Below, piece by piece: positions 26,094-36,345 of a stretch of 64,000 nt of DNA (positions are counted from its first letter, which is position 1; every line of letters starts with the position of its first letter). The stretch is taken from contig CALSTB010000001.1 of assembly GCA_943789165.1 (NCBI GenBank), positions 145,113 through 209,112 on the forward strand, given 5' to 3'. Origin of the DNA: an uncultured Bacteroidia bacterium (GTDB lineage: Bacteria > Bacteroidota > Bacteroidia > NS11-12g > UBA9320). Under the pieces are notes generated by a model. That model searched no databases and was not told the origin of the DNA. It saw nothing but the letters and a program-made list of their open reading frames with translations. A program made the position numbers and the translations under genes.

Positions 26094-27149
26094 TCAGTCG
26101 CTTAAGTATTTAACTACTTGTTTGACGACACTCGGGGCGTATCCGTTGACCGTCCATTCTAGATTTCCATTTTCGTCATATCCACAAATCATAGGAAATC
26201 CATAGCCTATTGTATTTATTTCCTGCGTTTTATAATAGGGAAACTCATACCCCTTCCTAGCGATAAAACGAAGCAAATTGTCTTATTCATCGAACGTATT
26301 TAATACCACAATTAATGAATCGTTGAGTTTCCCTTTATCTGTTTCCTCCTTGAGTTTGTTTTTAAGCACTGCACACGGTGCACAGCTAATATAACTATAC
26401 ACTACCACCGATTTTTTTTGTTGATACACCGGTCCGGACACATGAATCGTGGAATCCAACGTGCTAAGTGCCTTAAATGGGAGTTCCATTTTTGTGGTGG
26501 TATCTGCCACAATAATAGGTGCAATAAATACTGAATCGTTTGCACCAAGCTTAGGATAGAAATAATCTTTTGAAGGTGGTTTTTCCATTTCATTTATGGA
26601 AATCACATTCGAATCATTCATGTAATATAATTCATCGTAGAACCTTTCAGTGATGCTAACAAGTTGGGACGAGTCATTAAAAATCAACGTGTAATAGCTG
26701 TAACGCTTGACGCTGTTTTTGATTGGAGGTCGTACGACAATAGTATCCAGATTATCAGAAGAATATTTTACGCTACCGATTCTGCTAAATGTTTTGGTGT
26801 ACTTAAAATATTTGAAAGTTCTGTAATAATGGTAAAAGCTCTTGACTGGGTCAGTATAATGTGCTCCTGATTTTCCATATCCATAACTCACCGTTTTACC
26901 ATCAAGTGTTTCAAAATCCATGTACGCATTGAACCCATAGAATGATTTGAATTTATCATCTTCGAATACGACATACACACTGTCTTGGCGAGTGGTAGAG
27001 TCATTCAAATCGTGACGTTCTGCATGTAGGATTAATTCTTTTTCAACTAAATCTTCTAATCCCTGATGCATCTTACGCTTGGCTGTGCTACAGGAGCATA
27101 GCATAACGACTAAAGCAAAAGCTACTAATTTATTTGGGGTAGATTTCAT
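26094..27149 (-). pseudogene. Thioredoxin-like lipoprotein with an in-frame stop
   Basis: Lipoprotein signal (LVVMLCSC), a long beta-rich N-terminal region, and a C-terminal thioredoxin-like domain with CAPC (SYISCAPCAVLKNKLKEE). After VVLNTFDE a TAA (26283-26285) interrupts the frame. The same frame then continues with DNLLRFIARKGYEFPYYKTQ, TIGYGFPMICGYDENG and ends at 26094, completing a thioredoxin fold including its cis-Pro-like GFPM. So the reading is a full gene with one nonsense codon, not two genes. The truncated product would lose the last two strands and helix of the thioredoxin domain. It abuts the broken DUF3108 gene. Confidence 0.75.
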
Positions 27150-27555
27150 TGATTCCGTTTATCGAGAACAAGGTAAGTTCTTTTAAAACGTTTAGATCAA
27201 TGTCAGATAATTTTTTTACATACAAGCAAGACTTGCCGGTCTTATAAGTACCCAATCGACTCATAATTTTTTCATTTCCGAAACCAGCCAATACATAGAT
27301 GGTCAAACTTGTCTTACGTGGTGAAAAACCGGCTAATAACATGTCACCTTCTCTACCAGTTTTGTATTTGTAGTGATACTGGCCAAACCCAACGATGCTC
27401 CCTCCCCACATGACGGGTTCCTCGCCAGTGACTTCTTTAAAAAAGTCAAGGAGCTTAAAACAATCCTCGTGGTATTTTTCGGGTTGTTTCTTGATGAAGT
27501 CTGTAACGCTGGCAGACTCTGGTTTTGTTTTATTCTCTGCGCCCATATTTGCCAT
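27130..27555 (-). CDS. DUF1801 protein
   Basis: 141 residues matching DUF1801 (YdhG-like): FIKKQPEKYHEDCFKLLDFFKE, EEPVMWGGSIVGFGQYHYKY, MLLAGFSPRKTSLTIYVLAGF and GKSCLYVKKLSDIDLNVLKEL. Members are small cytosolic proteins of unclear function, often found with SRPBCC proteins as here. Start codon overlaps the stop of the SRPBCC gene (TAATG) and the 3' end overlaps the broken thioredoxin-like gene by 20 bp, so all belong to one transcript. Confidence 0.82.
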   Translation of the reverse strand: MANMGAENKTKPESASVTDFIKKQPEKYHEDCFKLLDFFKEVTGEEPVMWGGSIVGFGQYHYKYKTGREGDMLLAGFSPRKTSLTIYVLAGFGNEKIMSRLGTYKTGKSCLYVKKLSDIDLNVLKELTLFSINGINEIYPK

Positions 27556-27953
27556 TAATCTGGTAGTCCGTCGTCCTCCACAAATTCCTGAACCTGGTTG
27601 AAGTACGAATGGTCCCAGCCTTCCGAAAAGTCCTCATAATCTTTGTCTGGAATGTTTGTGTGTCTCAGTTCAACCGACGTGCCTTTTTTATGTGGATGAA
27701 GGATAATCGTGACAATAGAATCTTCTTCCTGATCCCCAAAGTACCATTCTTGCTCAATCTTCCTGTTCTCTTCAAAGGCAATGTTTTTACCTAATATACT
27801 GCCACCCCACAGACTAAATTCCGAACCTGGTTCGGTGGTCATTTCTGCGGCGTCATCCGTCCAAAGCTCTATGCTTTTCTGATTGGTGAGCGCCATATAC
27901 ACCTCACTAGGTGGTGCTTTTATGATGTAATATTTCTTGAAGTCCTTAGGCAT
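27555..27953 (-). CDS. SRPBCC/AHSA1-type protein
   Basis: About 132 residues starting at MPKDFKKYYIIKAPP (27953); eleven codons upstream are excluded because the fold begins here. It has the START-like pattern of AHSA1 proteins: APPSEVYMALTNQKSIELWTDD, WYFGDQEEDSIVTIILHPH and GTSVELRHTNIPDKDYEDFSEGWDHSYF. Such domains bind hydrophobic ligands or assist Hsp90; no specific role can be assigned. It precedes the DUF1801 gene with a one-base overlap. Confidence 0.78.
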   Translation of the reverse strand: MPKDFKKYYIIKAPPSEVYMALTNQKSIELWTDDAAEMTTEPGSEFSLWGGSILGKNIAFEENRKIEQEWYFGDQEEDSIVTIILHPHKKGTSVELRHTNIPDKDYEDFSEGWDHSYFNQVQEFVEDDGLPD

Positions 27954-27954
27954 G

Positions 27955-28735
27955 TTAATCGTATTTAATAATTTGCAATGAGTCATTAGCCCAACAGAAA
28001 ATCGTTTTGTTCTCTGTTCGAATGTTCATTGCATTCTTATGGGTGTATAGTGTATCGTTTTTGAAAAATTTGTAATCGTATCGTATCAAATATGGATCTT
28101 GATAATACATGAGTTTGGTCTTTTTCACTTGAAAATCTGACAAGCCAGTTATGTCAATTGACTTATAAAAATTGCCAAATACATCGAACAAGCAAATGCC
28201 ATTACTTGAATCGTGGACAAAGATGTTTTTCTCGTTATCTAAGATTTGAGTTGGCTTCCAAACCTCAGTAGTCCATGTTCCCATGGGTACGCCCTCAATT
28301 TGCGTTTCTAGATTCTTACTCGCTTTTAACAGCTTCATGGAGCTTGCATCAAAATACCAAAATGCCATTGTCGAACGATCGTGCTGCCGCTGAAACCTCG
28401 CCTGTACTAATGTCCGACAATGCTAATTTCCGCTCGTATATTCAGCATGTTGTCCAGTATCAGTAAGTGTCTGTTGGTCGGCGTAGTACCCGTATATTTC
28501 AAACGCATTGGTCACGTCCAGCTGACTTAAGTATTCCCGTAAATCTTGAAATTGACCCACGGCTAATTGTTTTGCCGTTGGCATCGTACTTTTCGATCGA
28601 ATTGTCGTCTTTGACTAGAAAGACATTCCCGAGGTTGTCGGTTGTAAAAAACTTACCCGTGAAAGGTATAACCGTTGTTTTGCGGACTGACTCGGTTCGA
28701 AAGCCCGAAGACTAAGTAGAATCAATCGCCACCAT
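27955..28735 (-). pseudogene. Multiply frameshifted protein, propeller-like repeats
   Basis: The intact 3' part (from 28368) reads AFWYFDASSMKLLKASKN, DNEKNIFVHDSSNGICLFD and NFYKSIDITG. Upstream, meaningful text appears in successive frames: LGNVFLVKDDNSIEKYDANGK, then DLREYLSQLDVTNAFEIYG, then ILDNMLNIRAEIS, then SDISTGEVSAAARSFDNG, then the intact part. At least four frame changes occur between about 28375 and 28735. The repeated short D-x-G/N-rich blocks suggest a beta-propeller. No family was recognised. The cluster of lesions marks a decayed gene or a poor-quality patch of sequence. Confidence 0.6.
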
Positions 28736-28781
28736 TATGCAATTGGCAATCCTATGATTTCCACATATTTATTTGAACGTT

Positions 28782-29516
28782 TCAAGTTTCAATGTCTCGA
28801 CCGTCGAACACGGCATAGGTGCAGTGGTGTAACCATTCTCCTAAGTTAATATACTTCCCACCATTGTCCAAGTCGATTTCAAGTGGCAAGTGGCGGTGTC
28901 CGAAAATCATATAGTCATACGATTTTTCTTTCACCTTGTCGTTACAAAACTGCAACAACCATTCCGAACCTTCTTGATATACTTCGTCGTTGACTGCATT
29001 GGCTAAACGACTTTTAGAGGAAAAATAGTGCGCAATCCCAAGGCCGATTCGGTTTGGCAAAATGCCAAAGAGCCAAATGCATATAGGATTCCGAAATATC
29101 CGTTTAAGCAATTTGTAGCTATGGTCGCCATTACCGAGTCCATCACCATGGTGGAGGTAAAAAGACTTTCCATCGCGTTCAAATTCCAGTTCGTCTGAAA
29201 TCAACTTGATACCAAGCTCATGCTGAAAGTATTGGAACATCCACATATCGTGGTTTCCCTTAAAAAAATAGATTTCAATTCCTTGATCACACAACGTGGC
29301 AATTTTCCCCTGGAGCCTTACAAAACCTTTAGGGACTACTTTTTTGTATTCATACCAAAAGTCGAAAATATCTCCCATGAGGTAGATTTTTTCAGCGGTT
29401 GGTGCTACTTGATCTAACCACTTTATCAGTTTCTTCTCGCGCTCTAAACTTTGAGCGTAGTTGGGTATCCCAAGATGGAAGTCTGACGCAAAGTATAGAT
29501 ACTTGTTTTCCTTCAA
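28782..29516 (-). CDS. lpxH: UDP-2,3-diacylglucosamine pyrophosphatase
   Basis: Calcineurin-like phosphoesterase that cleaves UDP-2,3-diacyl-GlcN to lipid X in lipid A synthesis. All metal-binding motifs are present: SDFHLG (Asp12, His14), GDIFDFW, GNHDMW, LHHGDG and FGHRHLP, in 244 residues. The peripheral membrane segment around NRIGLGIAHYF is typical. It follows the broken PNGase-like gene by 4 bp and may be translated from the same message, though essential lpxH would be expected to have its own promoter. Confidence 0.92.
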   Translation of the reverse strand: MKENKYLYFASDFHLGIPNYAQSLEREKKLIKWLDQVAPTAEKIYLMGDIFDFWYEYKKVVPKGFVRLQGKIATLCDQGIEIYFFKGNHDMWMFQYFQHELGIKLISDELEFERDGKSFYLHHGDGLGNGDHSYKLLKRIFRNPICIWLFGILPNRIGLGIAHYFSSKSRLANAVNDEVYQEGSEWLLQFCNDKVKEKSYDYMIFGHRHLPLEIDLDNGGKYINLGEWLHHCTYAVFDGRDIET

Positions 29517-29520
29517 CCCC

Positions 29521-32500
29521 TTATTGAATGGCTATTTTAAACGTTGCTTTTTTACTGTTTTCAATCAACTCTACGGTGTAAATCCCTGGGGCCTGATCTT
29601 GCAAGTCAAGTTGAATAATACCTCCTTGAACTGTCCCAGTAACTGAACTTACCTGTTGACCTGAAATATTGGTAGTGATCAACGTAAATTCATTCCCGTC
29701 GCTCCCATCATTGGTTTGTAACGTTACCAAACCGTTACTAGGGTTTGGATATAACTTCCAAGGTTGCACTTCAACTGTTTCATCTGAAAGTGTATGTCCA
29801 ACAGTGAAGTAAAACTCAACGCTTTTACCAAAATCTGGATTGAAACTCTGATTAAAGCTCGTACCTGATTTAATCAATCTTAACAACCCTGACCCGATTT
29901 CAGGAATCAACGGATAGAACAATCCAAATTGATTCTCTGTTTCACAGACCATTTTATAACAACCTCTATTTAACGTAATGTCTTCCTTGATTAACTGACC
30001 TCCAGGTGCGTTCAATTGCTCATATACCACTGTCCCACCGTCATCAAATATTTGTAAGGTCGCATCGGCAATGGCGTTGTTTCTAAAGTATACGGTAAAG
30101 GTCTTTGGCGCCATTTCTGGAATTTCAAACTGCGACTCTGCTCTGTTGTTGTCCGCATATTCATCAGCAACCTTATTCACTGAAAATACTTCAGCAAAAA
30201 ACGTATTGGTCGTTTCTTTTGATAAATAATCCCAAATGGCAAAAGGCAATTCAACCACCTTCGATTCATCAGGCTGGATAGTGTCTTTGTAATAATACGT
30301 GATTGGGTTTCCACCTACCACTCCGTACTTAAGGCCTAATTCCGTTATTACGTTCTTACCAGTATTACGCACTTGAATTTTTGGTTCTGCGCATGTTGGA
30401 TTCATTCGCAAATAGTATTCCCAGTTATTCGGACTAATAATTTGTTCAACTGTTGCGTCATTCTGGAAATTATACTCGCCGTATTGCATCAAATGCATGG
30501 ATACTACGTAGTTGCCTCCACCTTGACCGAGGTTGTTCACTGGCACGGGTTCAATATCATAATCCAAAGAAACTTTATCTCCTGTAACATATGAAGTGAT
30601 ATCAAAATTGTAGTCATCCACAGGAGCACCAGGACACCAACCAGCTCTTGGAGGAGCCCAGTTTCCGCCTTGATCAAATACAGGATTTAAAGCACACTTG
30701 TCATCTTGCCAAATATCCCATTGCAGGGCATCCTTTCCATTTATTTTAACATAATGTTGTTTATCCGCCCACTCACAACAATGTGGTTTGGTATTGTCGT
30801 CGGTGTTGTGCCCATGACCGGTTATGCGTGTTACTAGTTTGTGGGTTTTTGCTTCAGGGTGAATGTCAATTTCCGTATTCTTAAAATTCACATCGTCCGC
30901 CATGTTTCGATACGATCGACTTTCACGGTTGATGTAATACGAAATTTCCTTTAAATCTCTTGCCGGTGTTCCTTCAATCATTTCAAACCTAAGGTCGATT
31001 AACTCTTGTTGGTTTCCTGCTGTAAAGGTCACTTGACCTTCCAACAACGAAGCATAATCTGTTACATCATAAATCCACTTAAATCCATCTGGACCAAGGT
31101 CCAAACCGATACCGTAAGGCGTTATGTAGCGAGCGATTTCAACATTATTAATGACTTCATAAGGAATGTAATACTTCCTCAATGTTTGATTTAAGGTTTG
31201 TGACCCTGCAATTGCCGTAGAGTCCTTAATTGAACCGTTAGCATTATAGCTATATCTAAATCCGCCTTTATACGTAGCCAACACGCCTGTTTGTTTCGTC
31301 ACATCTGTTGCGTCGTTAAACTCATCTACAAAAACAATTGGCCGCTCAACCACATCGTAAGAAAGTGTTGAATCCAGGTTTGATTGATGTGTTGCCATCA
31401 CAAATTCTAACTTCGGGCGGTCAGTCACTTGTGTGGTCTTGTAAAATGCTGTTTCTGCATACGATTTAACCACTGTTGCTCCTCTAAATTGTGCTTCAAT
31501 TGAAGTACTAAAGTCAGATTTCATTAGCGCTTGACCTCTGAAAGTTTCGAATGAAAATGCACATACAAGGTCTCCAAAATTTGGTTGACCTGTTGAGATT
31601 TCTTTGTTCATTAGGTCGGCCGCTTCAGTTGCCGTCAATTCCGACTTCCATATGCTCAATCTGTCGATTGCCCCAGCATATTGGTAGTTTGAAATGCCTT
31701 TGCCTACACGAAATTCCGTTATGTCTCCAAGGTCTCTATTTTTATCAACACCAGAATGCCAAAGCGCTCCGTTGAGATAGATATTCATGGCACCTGTTCG
31801 GGTGTTTTTGGTAAACACCCAATGATTCCATGTGTTTTTATAGACGTTTGCATCAGCTGCTTTGTTGATTCTATCGTAGCCAGAACTATTCCCAGCATCC
31901 CAGTATACTTGTCCATTCGACCAAGGGAAATGAATATTGATGACTCTATTACCGTCCTTGTCCTTTCCTTCTAACACAGACGTGTTGGTCGGCAATGACG
32001 CATCGCCTTTGGCCCAAAAACCTATTGATATTGCTGAATCCACATCTGCAAAAACAGTTGCAGGTTCTTGAATAGTCATAAAGTTGTTGTCATCAATCTG
32101 ATAATAATGATCACCGCCTGTTTCTTGAATCCCGTAATGGCAGCATTGTCTGTCGCCACCTCAAGATTGCCAGATAAAACACTTTCTTGTCTACTGAACT
32201 CAACCACAACATTTGAAACACCATCCCACGTGAGTGCTTCAAGTGCTTGAATTCGGTTTTTGCCAAGAGTTCCACTAAAATTACCTTGGTATACCGTTTT
32301 GAAACCCGTTTCAACCATCTTGGTTAAAGTCGCTAGAGGCGTTTGTGCCATTCGAATACGCATATTCTCAATGTTGCCAGAACTTGCTGCTACATATAAT
32401 GAAAGTGCGGTGATATCTCCTGGCTGCAAGCCTGCTGTAGTTAACTCAGTGGCTGTATAGAGGTATTGAACACGGTGTTCGTCTACCAATTCTGATGAAG

Positions 32501-32937
32501 TTGATGAACCACGACCAATTACAATAGAGTCGGCTGAAGTAACTGCCAGTGACTACTCGAAAGTGGTTGTATTTATAAAAAGTATCTGAAACGGAAGTCG
32601 TTGCATATTGGTAGCTCGTTGGATTTAAATCCCCAATTAAAAAATTCGGGTGTTCATATTCATTGCTGTCAATTCTTCCAGTGCTATCGTGCACTATCAC
32701 GTATGACAAATAATCCCACTCACCACAATTGAAATTATCGCGCGTTGTTTGGGGATCGCACTTGAGCGTATAATGCATGTTGATTTTCCTATAGGTCTTT
32801 CCTTCAGGAAAAATATAGGTACCATTTCTTTTGGTGATATCGCTAAAGTTTAGGGTATTTACCCAGGTCGTATCTTGTGCCAAAGCCGAGAGAGAAATGG
32901 TAAGAACGACAAATGATAGTAGGCCTTTTTTAATCAT
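29521..32937 (-). pseudogene. PNGase F-like secreted protein with LamG domain and T9SS sorting signal, frameshifted
   Basis: Three adjoining frames form one protein of about 1,140 residues. Part 1: signal peptide and PNGase F N-domain-like text (LNFSDITKRNGTYIFPEG, CGEWDYLSYVIVHDS). Part 2 continues the same domain (ELVDEHRVQYLYTATELT). Part 3: LamG/concanavalin-like domain (IGFWAKGDASLP, WNHWVFTKNTRTGAMNIYLN), PNGase C-domain (HCCEWADKQHYVKING, GGNWAPPRAGWCPGAP), and a T9SS type A sorting domain (WKLYPNPSNGLVTL, near the end). The shifts lie at about 32536-32547 (+1) and 32118-32132 (-1). If active, it would be exported by T9SS and remove N-glycans from glycoproteins. Confidence 0.75.
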
Positions 32938-33032
32938 AAAACTGTGATTGAGCCTCAAAATTGGGCATAATTGACTACTGAAACAAGGTAGATTGAAAAA
33001 AGGATGAAAAAGTGGTTATAACTGCTTAGGAC

Positions 33033-33857
33033 TTATACCTTCTTCCCGCCTTTTAAATTGGCTTGCATTTCATGAAGTTCATCCCACTTTTCGTCTTTGG
33101 CTAATTGTGCTTGATCGCCCCATGTGGTTGGATCGTGAACTTTATACTGAGGTCCTGCTTTCAGAAGGATTTCTCTAATTTTATCCGGACCAACTGACAT
33201 GATATCGTTATACGATTTGACCCCATCTGCGTTTAATAATTGTTCGATTTTGGGCCCAACACCTTCAATCTTTTTTAAATCATCACCGTCTTTGGTTTTG
33301 CCTTTACCTTTTGACTTCGCCTTGGCTTTTGATTTTTCTTTAACAGGTTCTGGACTTGCCTTAGCCACTACTTTTGGTTTAGGTTCGGTTGGTTTAGGTT
33401 TCTCCTTTACCTCCACTACTTTGGCTACATCAATCGTTCGGTCAAAATTAGCTTGGTTCTTTTCGCTCTTCGCCAAATCTGATTTAAGCTGAGATATGAG
33501 TTGTTCCTGCGTTTTTAATTTCGCTTCTAACACTGCGTCAGCAGCATGCACAACTGGTTGATTAACCTCATTCCTCAATCGAGCGTTTTTATCTTCTAGT
33601 AGTTTAATCTTGTCGTTCAGAGTAATTATTTCCAGCTTTTTATCCTCTAAACCGAGGGATTCAGCCTTTAACATGTTAAGCTCAGATTCTGCTTCCTTAT
33701 ATTTATTTCTCCATTTGCCTACAGCAATTCTACCTAGCCACCAACCCAGCAAAAAAGCTGCCAGTAACATGGCAACTATTTCAACCAAATGTTCTGTAAA
33801 TGTTTCGGTACCAGGACCTTGAATTGGGCTTTGTCCGAAAATATCTAATAGTATCAT
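33033..33857 (-). CDS. Membrane-anchored coiled-coil protein with helix-hairpin-helix domain
   Basis: 274 residues: one N-terminal transmembrane helix (VEIVAMLLAAFLLGWWLG), a long coiled coil (~50-150), a Lys/Pro/Ala-rich linker (~155-195), and a C-terminal HhH/DUF4332-type module (LKKIEGVGPKIEQLLNADGV, ILLKAGPQYKVHDPTTW). The HhH module in this position is common in Bacteroidota membrane proteins; DNA binding is plausible but not shown. It follows the OmpA-like gene with a 15-bp gap and is probably in its operon. Confidence 0.72.
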   Translation of the reverse strand: MILLDIFGQSPIQGPGTETFTEHLVEIVAMLLAAFLLGWWLGRIAVGKWRNKYKEAESELNMLKAESLGLEDKKLEIITLNDKIKLLEDKNARLRNEVNQPVVHAADAVLEAKLKTQEQLISQLKSDLAKSEKNQANFDRTIDVAKVVEVKEKPKPTEPKPKVVAKASPEPVKEKSKAKAKSKGKGKTKDGDDLKKIEGVGPKIEQLLNADGVKSYNDIMSVGPDKIREILLKAGPQYKVHDPTTWGDQAQLAKDEKWDELHEMQANLKGGKKV

Positions 33858-33872
33858 TGACCTTTGTTTATC

Positions 33873-34799
33873 TTATTTAATCGTTAAAACAACCCTGCGG
33901 TTATACGCTTTTCCAACTTCATCATCTAGTGTATTCATCGGTTCTAAGTCTCCTTTAGAACTGGTTATGATGCGCATTGGATCCACGCCTTTGTCCCATA
34001 TCATTTTCTTCACTACCCAAGCACGTCTGCGACCAAGTTGGTAATTTTCTTCTGCCTCGCCTTCACTATTGGAGTGACCCTCCACGTATATTTTTAAATC
34101 TGGGTTTTCAGAAAGCATCAGAATCGCCTGATCAATGTAGTTCCGAACGTCCGACGTTATCCGTTTCTTTATGGATCCTTTCGGGAAGTAAATCAACATT
34201 TGATCTCCAACCTGAACAGTTGAATTGGTTGATATGCTCTGATTAGTAGTTTGATTTTCTACTGGTAATTCTTGAGTTTCTTCAGTAACCCATTCCGCAG
34301 ATTCAGCCGTGTCTGTTGCGTTATCATCAACCCAATTATTGCCACTTGCCACTGTGAATTTCACTGCCTCCAATGAGGACTGATCATCTGCGTCTGTTAT
34401 AGCATCGTAATCTGTATAGGTCAACAACCGATTGGCATCACAATGGTCTATTAATAATGAGCGCACATTTTCCGCACGTTCGCGCGCCAAATCTGATCCA
34501 TTTGTTTCATTTCTGTAGTAATTCGCGTTTATAATAAGCGTATCATTCTCGCCCAACTTATTCAATAAACTTTCCCTATAGGTATTGAAATCAGAACCAA
34601 CTACAGGTTCTGCAGAATTGTACCTAAAGCTCAACGGACTTAACCCATCTTGCAAAGAGTCGGTCACGCCTTTCAAGTCTGCCCCTATATTTTGGAACAC
34701 ACCATCACAAACTTGTTTAATGGTACATAAATAATAATATGACCCGCCTAATAGTAATCCTACAAATAAAATTACCGGCACAAAGCGTTTTGACCCCAT
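33873..34799 (-). CDS. OmpA-family peptidoglycan-binding protein
   Basis: 308 residues with an N-terminal hydrophobic anchor (VILFVGLLLGGSYYYL) and a C-terminal OmpA-like domain (~195-308): IYVEGHSNSEGEAEENYQLGRRRAWVVKKM and RIITSSKGDLEP, with Asp/Arg positions for binding diaminopimelate in peptidoglycan. A middle SGNN- or OmpA-like repeat (NANYYRNETNGSDLARERAENVR) suggests a second, diverged OmpA-type domain. It likely tethers an envelope structure to the cell wall. Confidence 0.8.
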   Translation of the reverse strand: MGSKRFVPVILFVGLLLGGSYYYLCTIKQVCDGVFQNIGADLKGVTDSLQDGLSPLSFRYNSAEPVVGSDFNTYRESLLNKLGENDTLIINANYYRNETNGSDLARERAENVRSLLIDHCDANRLLTYTDYDAITDADDQSSLEAVKFTVASGNNWVDDNATDTAESAEWVTEETQELPVENQTTNQSISTNSTVQVGDQMLIYFPKGSIKKRITSDVRNYIDQAILMLSENPDLKIYVEGHSNSEGEAEENYQLGRRRAWVVKKMIWDKGVDPMRIITSSKGDLEPMNTLDDEVGKAYNRRVVLTIK

Positions 34800-34841
34800 T
34801 TTAAAACTTCTTTTCGCTGGTTCGAAGATAAGCGATTTTGA

Positions 34842-35852
34842 TCAACCCTTGGATTTGTAATGTTTCAACACTTGTTGTGATTCCTCCTGTAGAAAGGACT
34901 TTAACGATTCTGGTTCCAAAACTTTAACGCTTGAGCCCAAAGACAACAAGGTGCTTTTAAGCTCGTAATTCAAGATTACTTTTAACTCAACAGTCACACT
35001 TTCATCCGTTTGTGCAACACACTTTTGACTAGAATGAATGGGTTGGCTTTGGATGTATTGATACTCTTTTGGGGATACTTCAAAAACAATCCGCTCTGGT
35101 TTACCGGGTGTTATACTCACACCAATGGCATCTTGGTAATACGCTTGAATGTCAAAGTTGCTTGATCGATAACTTGTTGCATAATCCGGTGTAATACTTT
35201 TCATTCTCTCGAGTGCCAGCGTTCTCAACTGTTTATAGCCTTCGTGATAGCCTACCACATACCATCTATTCCGGTATTCTTTCAAAAAATACGGATGCAT
35301 CGTATGCGTTTTGACCGAATTAGAACTAAACGAATGATATTCTATTTCAACTGTTGTTTGCTGTCTAATGTGTTGAAGTATTTCATTAATATATCTACTT
35401 CCGCCATCCGTCGTGCTTTGTTCGAAAGAAATGACATTGCCCAAGGCCGTGGTATCATTCTCTTTAATGTGTAACTCCACCTTATCGCTTAGCTTTTCAA
35501 CCGCTTCAGAAAAGGTAGAAAACAATCCTACGTGACTGTATTGTTTTAACACGTTCGCTGCAAATGCAATGGCTGTCAATTCTTCCTTTTGAAGAGGAAT
35601 GCTGTCTATCGAATAAGCGTCGTCTGTATACGTATACCCTTGACCCTTTATGTTTTTAATAGGTGCGTAATAACCAAGTTGACTATCGTTTCGCATGGCA
35701 TTGATATCACCTGCGATTGTTCTCCAAGATACATGGGCTCCAACGGCTTCGGTGCAAGCATCAATTAAAGCTTCTTGGCTTGCGATTTTATAATTTATCA
35801 AACATCGGTTGATAGCTCGATACCGTACAAGGGCTTCCTTATTTGAAGGCAT
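34842..35852 (-). CDS. WYL-domain transcriptional regulator
   Basis: 336 residues: N-terminal winged-helix HTH (~5-80, RAINRCLIN, VSWRTIAGDINAMRND), a helical linker, the WYL domain (~165-235, VEIEYHSFSSNSVKTHTMHPYFL, NRWYVVGYHE with WYV for WYL, LALERMKSI), and a C-terminal WCX region (~255-330). WYL domains sense small ligands or nucleic-acid species, and such regulators are frequent in defence and DNA-stress loci. It is divergent from a HIRAN gene cluster, and the gap between them holds a perfect inverted repeat that is a natural operator candidate. Confidence 0.85.
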   Translation of the reverse strand: MPSNKEALVRYRAINRCLINYKIASQEALIDACTEAVGAHVSWRTIAGDINAMRNDSQLGYYAPIKNIKGQGYTYTDDAYSIDSIPLQKEELTAIAFAANVLKQYSHVGLFSTFSEAVEKLSDKVELHIKENDTTALGNVISFEQSTTDGGSRYINEILQHIRQQTTVEIEYHSFSSNSVKTHTMHPYFLKEYRNRWYVVGYHEGYKQLRTLALERMKSITPDYATSYRSSNFDIQAYYQDAIGVSITPGKPERIVFEVSPKEYQYIQSQPIHSSQKCVAQTDESVTVELKVILNYELKSTLLSLGSSVKVLEPESLKSFLQEESQQVLKHYKSKG

Positions 35853-35881
35853 AGTTAAAAAAAACTTTCGATTTTTTCATT

Positions 35882-35900
35882 AATGCAGATAGGCTGCATT
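35882..35900. promoter_or_regulatory. Perfect inverted repeat, candidate WYL-regulator operator
   Basis: AATGCAG (35882-35888) and CTGCATT (35894-35900) form a perfect 7-bp inverted repeat with a 5-bp spacer. It lies in the 83-bp gap between the divergent WYL regulator and the HIRAN-linked gene, positioned to control both. Autoregulation by the WYL protein is inferred from position. Confidence 0.5.
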
Positions 35901-35935
35901 TTGAGGTCGTTTGTTTGAATCAAAATTACAGAATT

Positions 35936-36316
35936 ATGGAAGACAGAATTTATAAACAAAGATTTTTTGAAGCAGGGTCTTCAGAATTTTCGATTGCCGT
36001 GAACAGACATCGGGATGCAAATGGAGAATTTGTCTACATGTTGGACACTTCGGAGAATGTTTACGACTACTTGGAGCTTTCTTTCCCAGTTTTCAATTCT
36101 TGGGCCGATACTTGGAATTATATTAAACAAAACTATCCAGGATGGTGGAATATGAAGCCATTTTTCATCCACCCAAAGGTGAGTGCGTTTATCCTTTTAG
36201 AACTTAAAAATGAATTGCGTGAATTATCGATTGCTAGTAAAAAGTTTTGGAGAAACTGCATCCGTCCATTTTGGAGAAGTTGCTTAAAGGAAGACATACA
36301 AGAGTTGTTAGGATAA
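35936..36316 (+). CDS. Hypothetical protein upstream of HIRAN gene
   Basis: 126 residues from the ATG at 35936. The N-terminal ~85 residues read as a compact folded domain (FEAGSSEFSIAVNRHRDANG, YLELSFPVFNSWADTWNYIK, KPFFIHPKVSAFI). The segment SKKFWRNCIRPFWRSCLK near the end is odd in composition. One frame back (-1) the same DNA reads KKVLEKLHPSILEKLLK, a normal-looking helix, after which the first frame gives a natural ending EDIQELLG. Two compensating single-base indels 50 bp apart could explain this. No family recognised. It is 29 bp before the HIRAN gene, in the same operon. Confidence 0.6.
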   Translation: MEDRIYKQRFFEAGSSEFSIAVNRHRDANGEFVYMLDTSENVYDYLELSFPVFNSWADTWNYIKQNYPGWWNMKPFFIHPKVSAFILLELKNELRELSIASKKFWRNCIRPFWRSCLKEDIQELLG

Positions 36317-36345
36317 AAAATATTGAACTTAAAAAACGTAATAAA

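Noticed and set aside
36238..36250. Programmed -1 frameshift at T-AAA-AAG before the HIRAN gene
   Set aside because: The heptamer is not a proper X-XXY-YYZ slippery site because the first base is T; indels or the as-read protein explain the data better.
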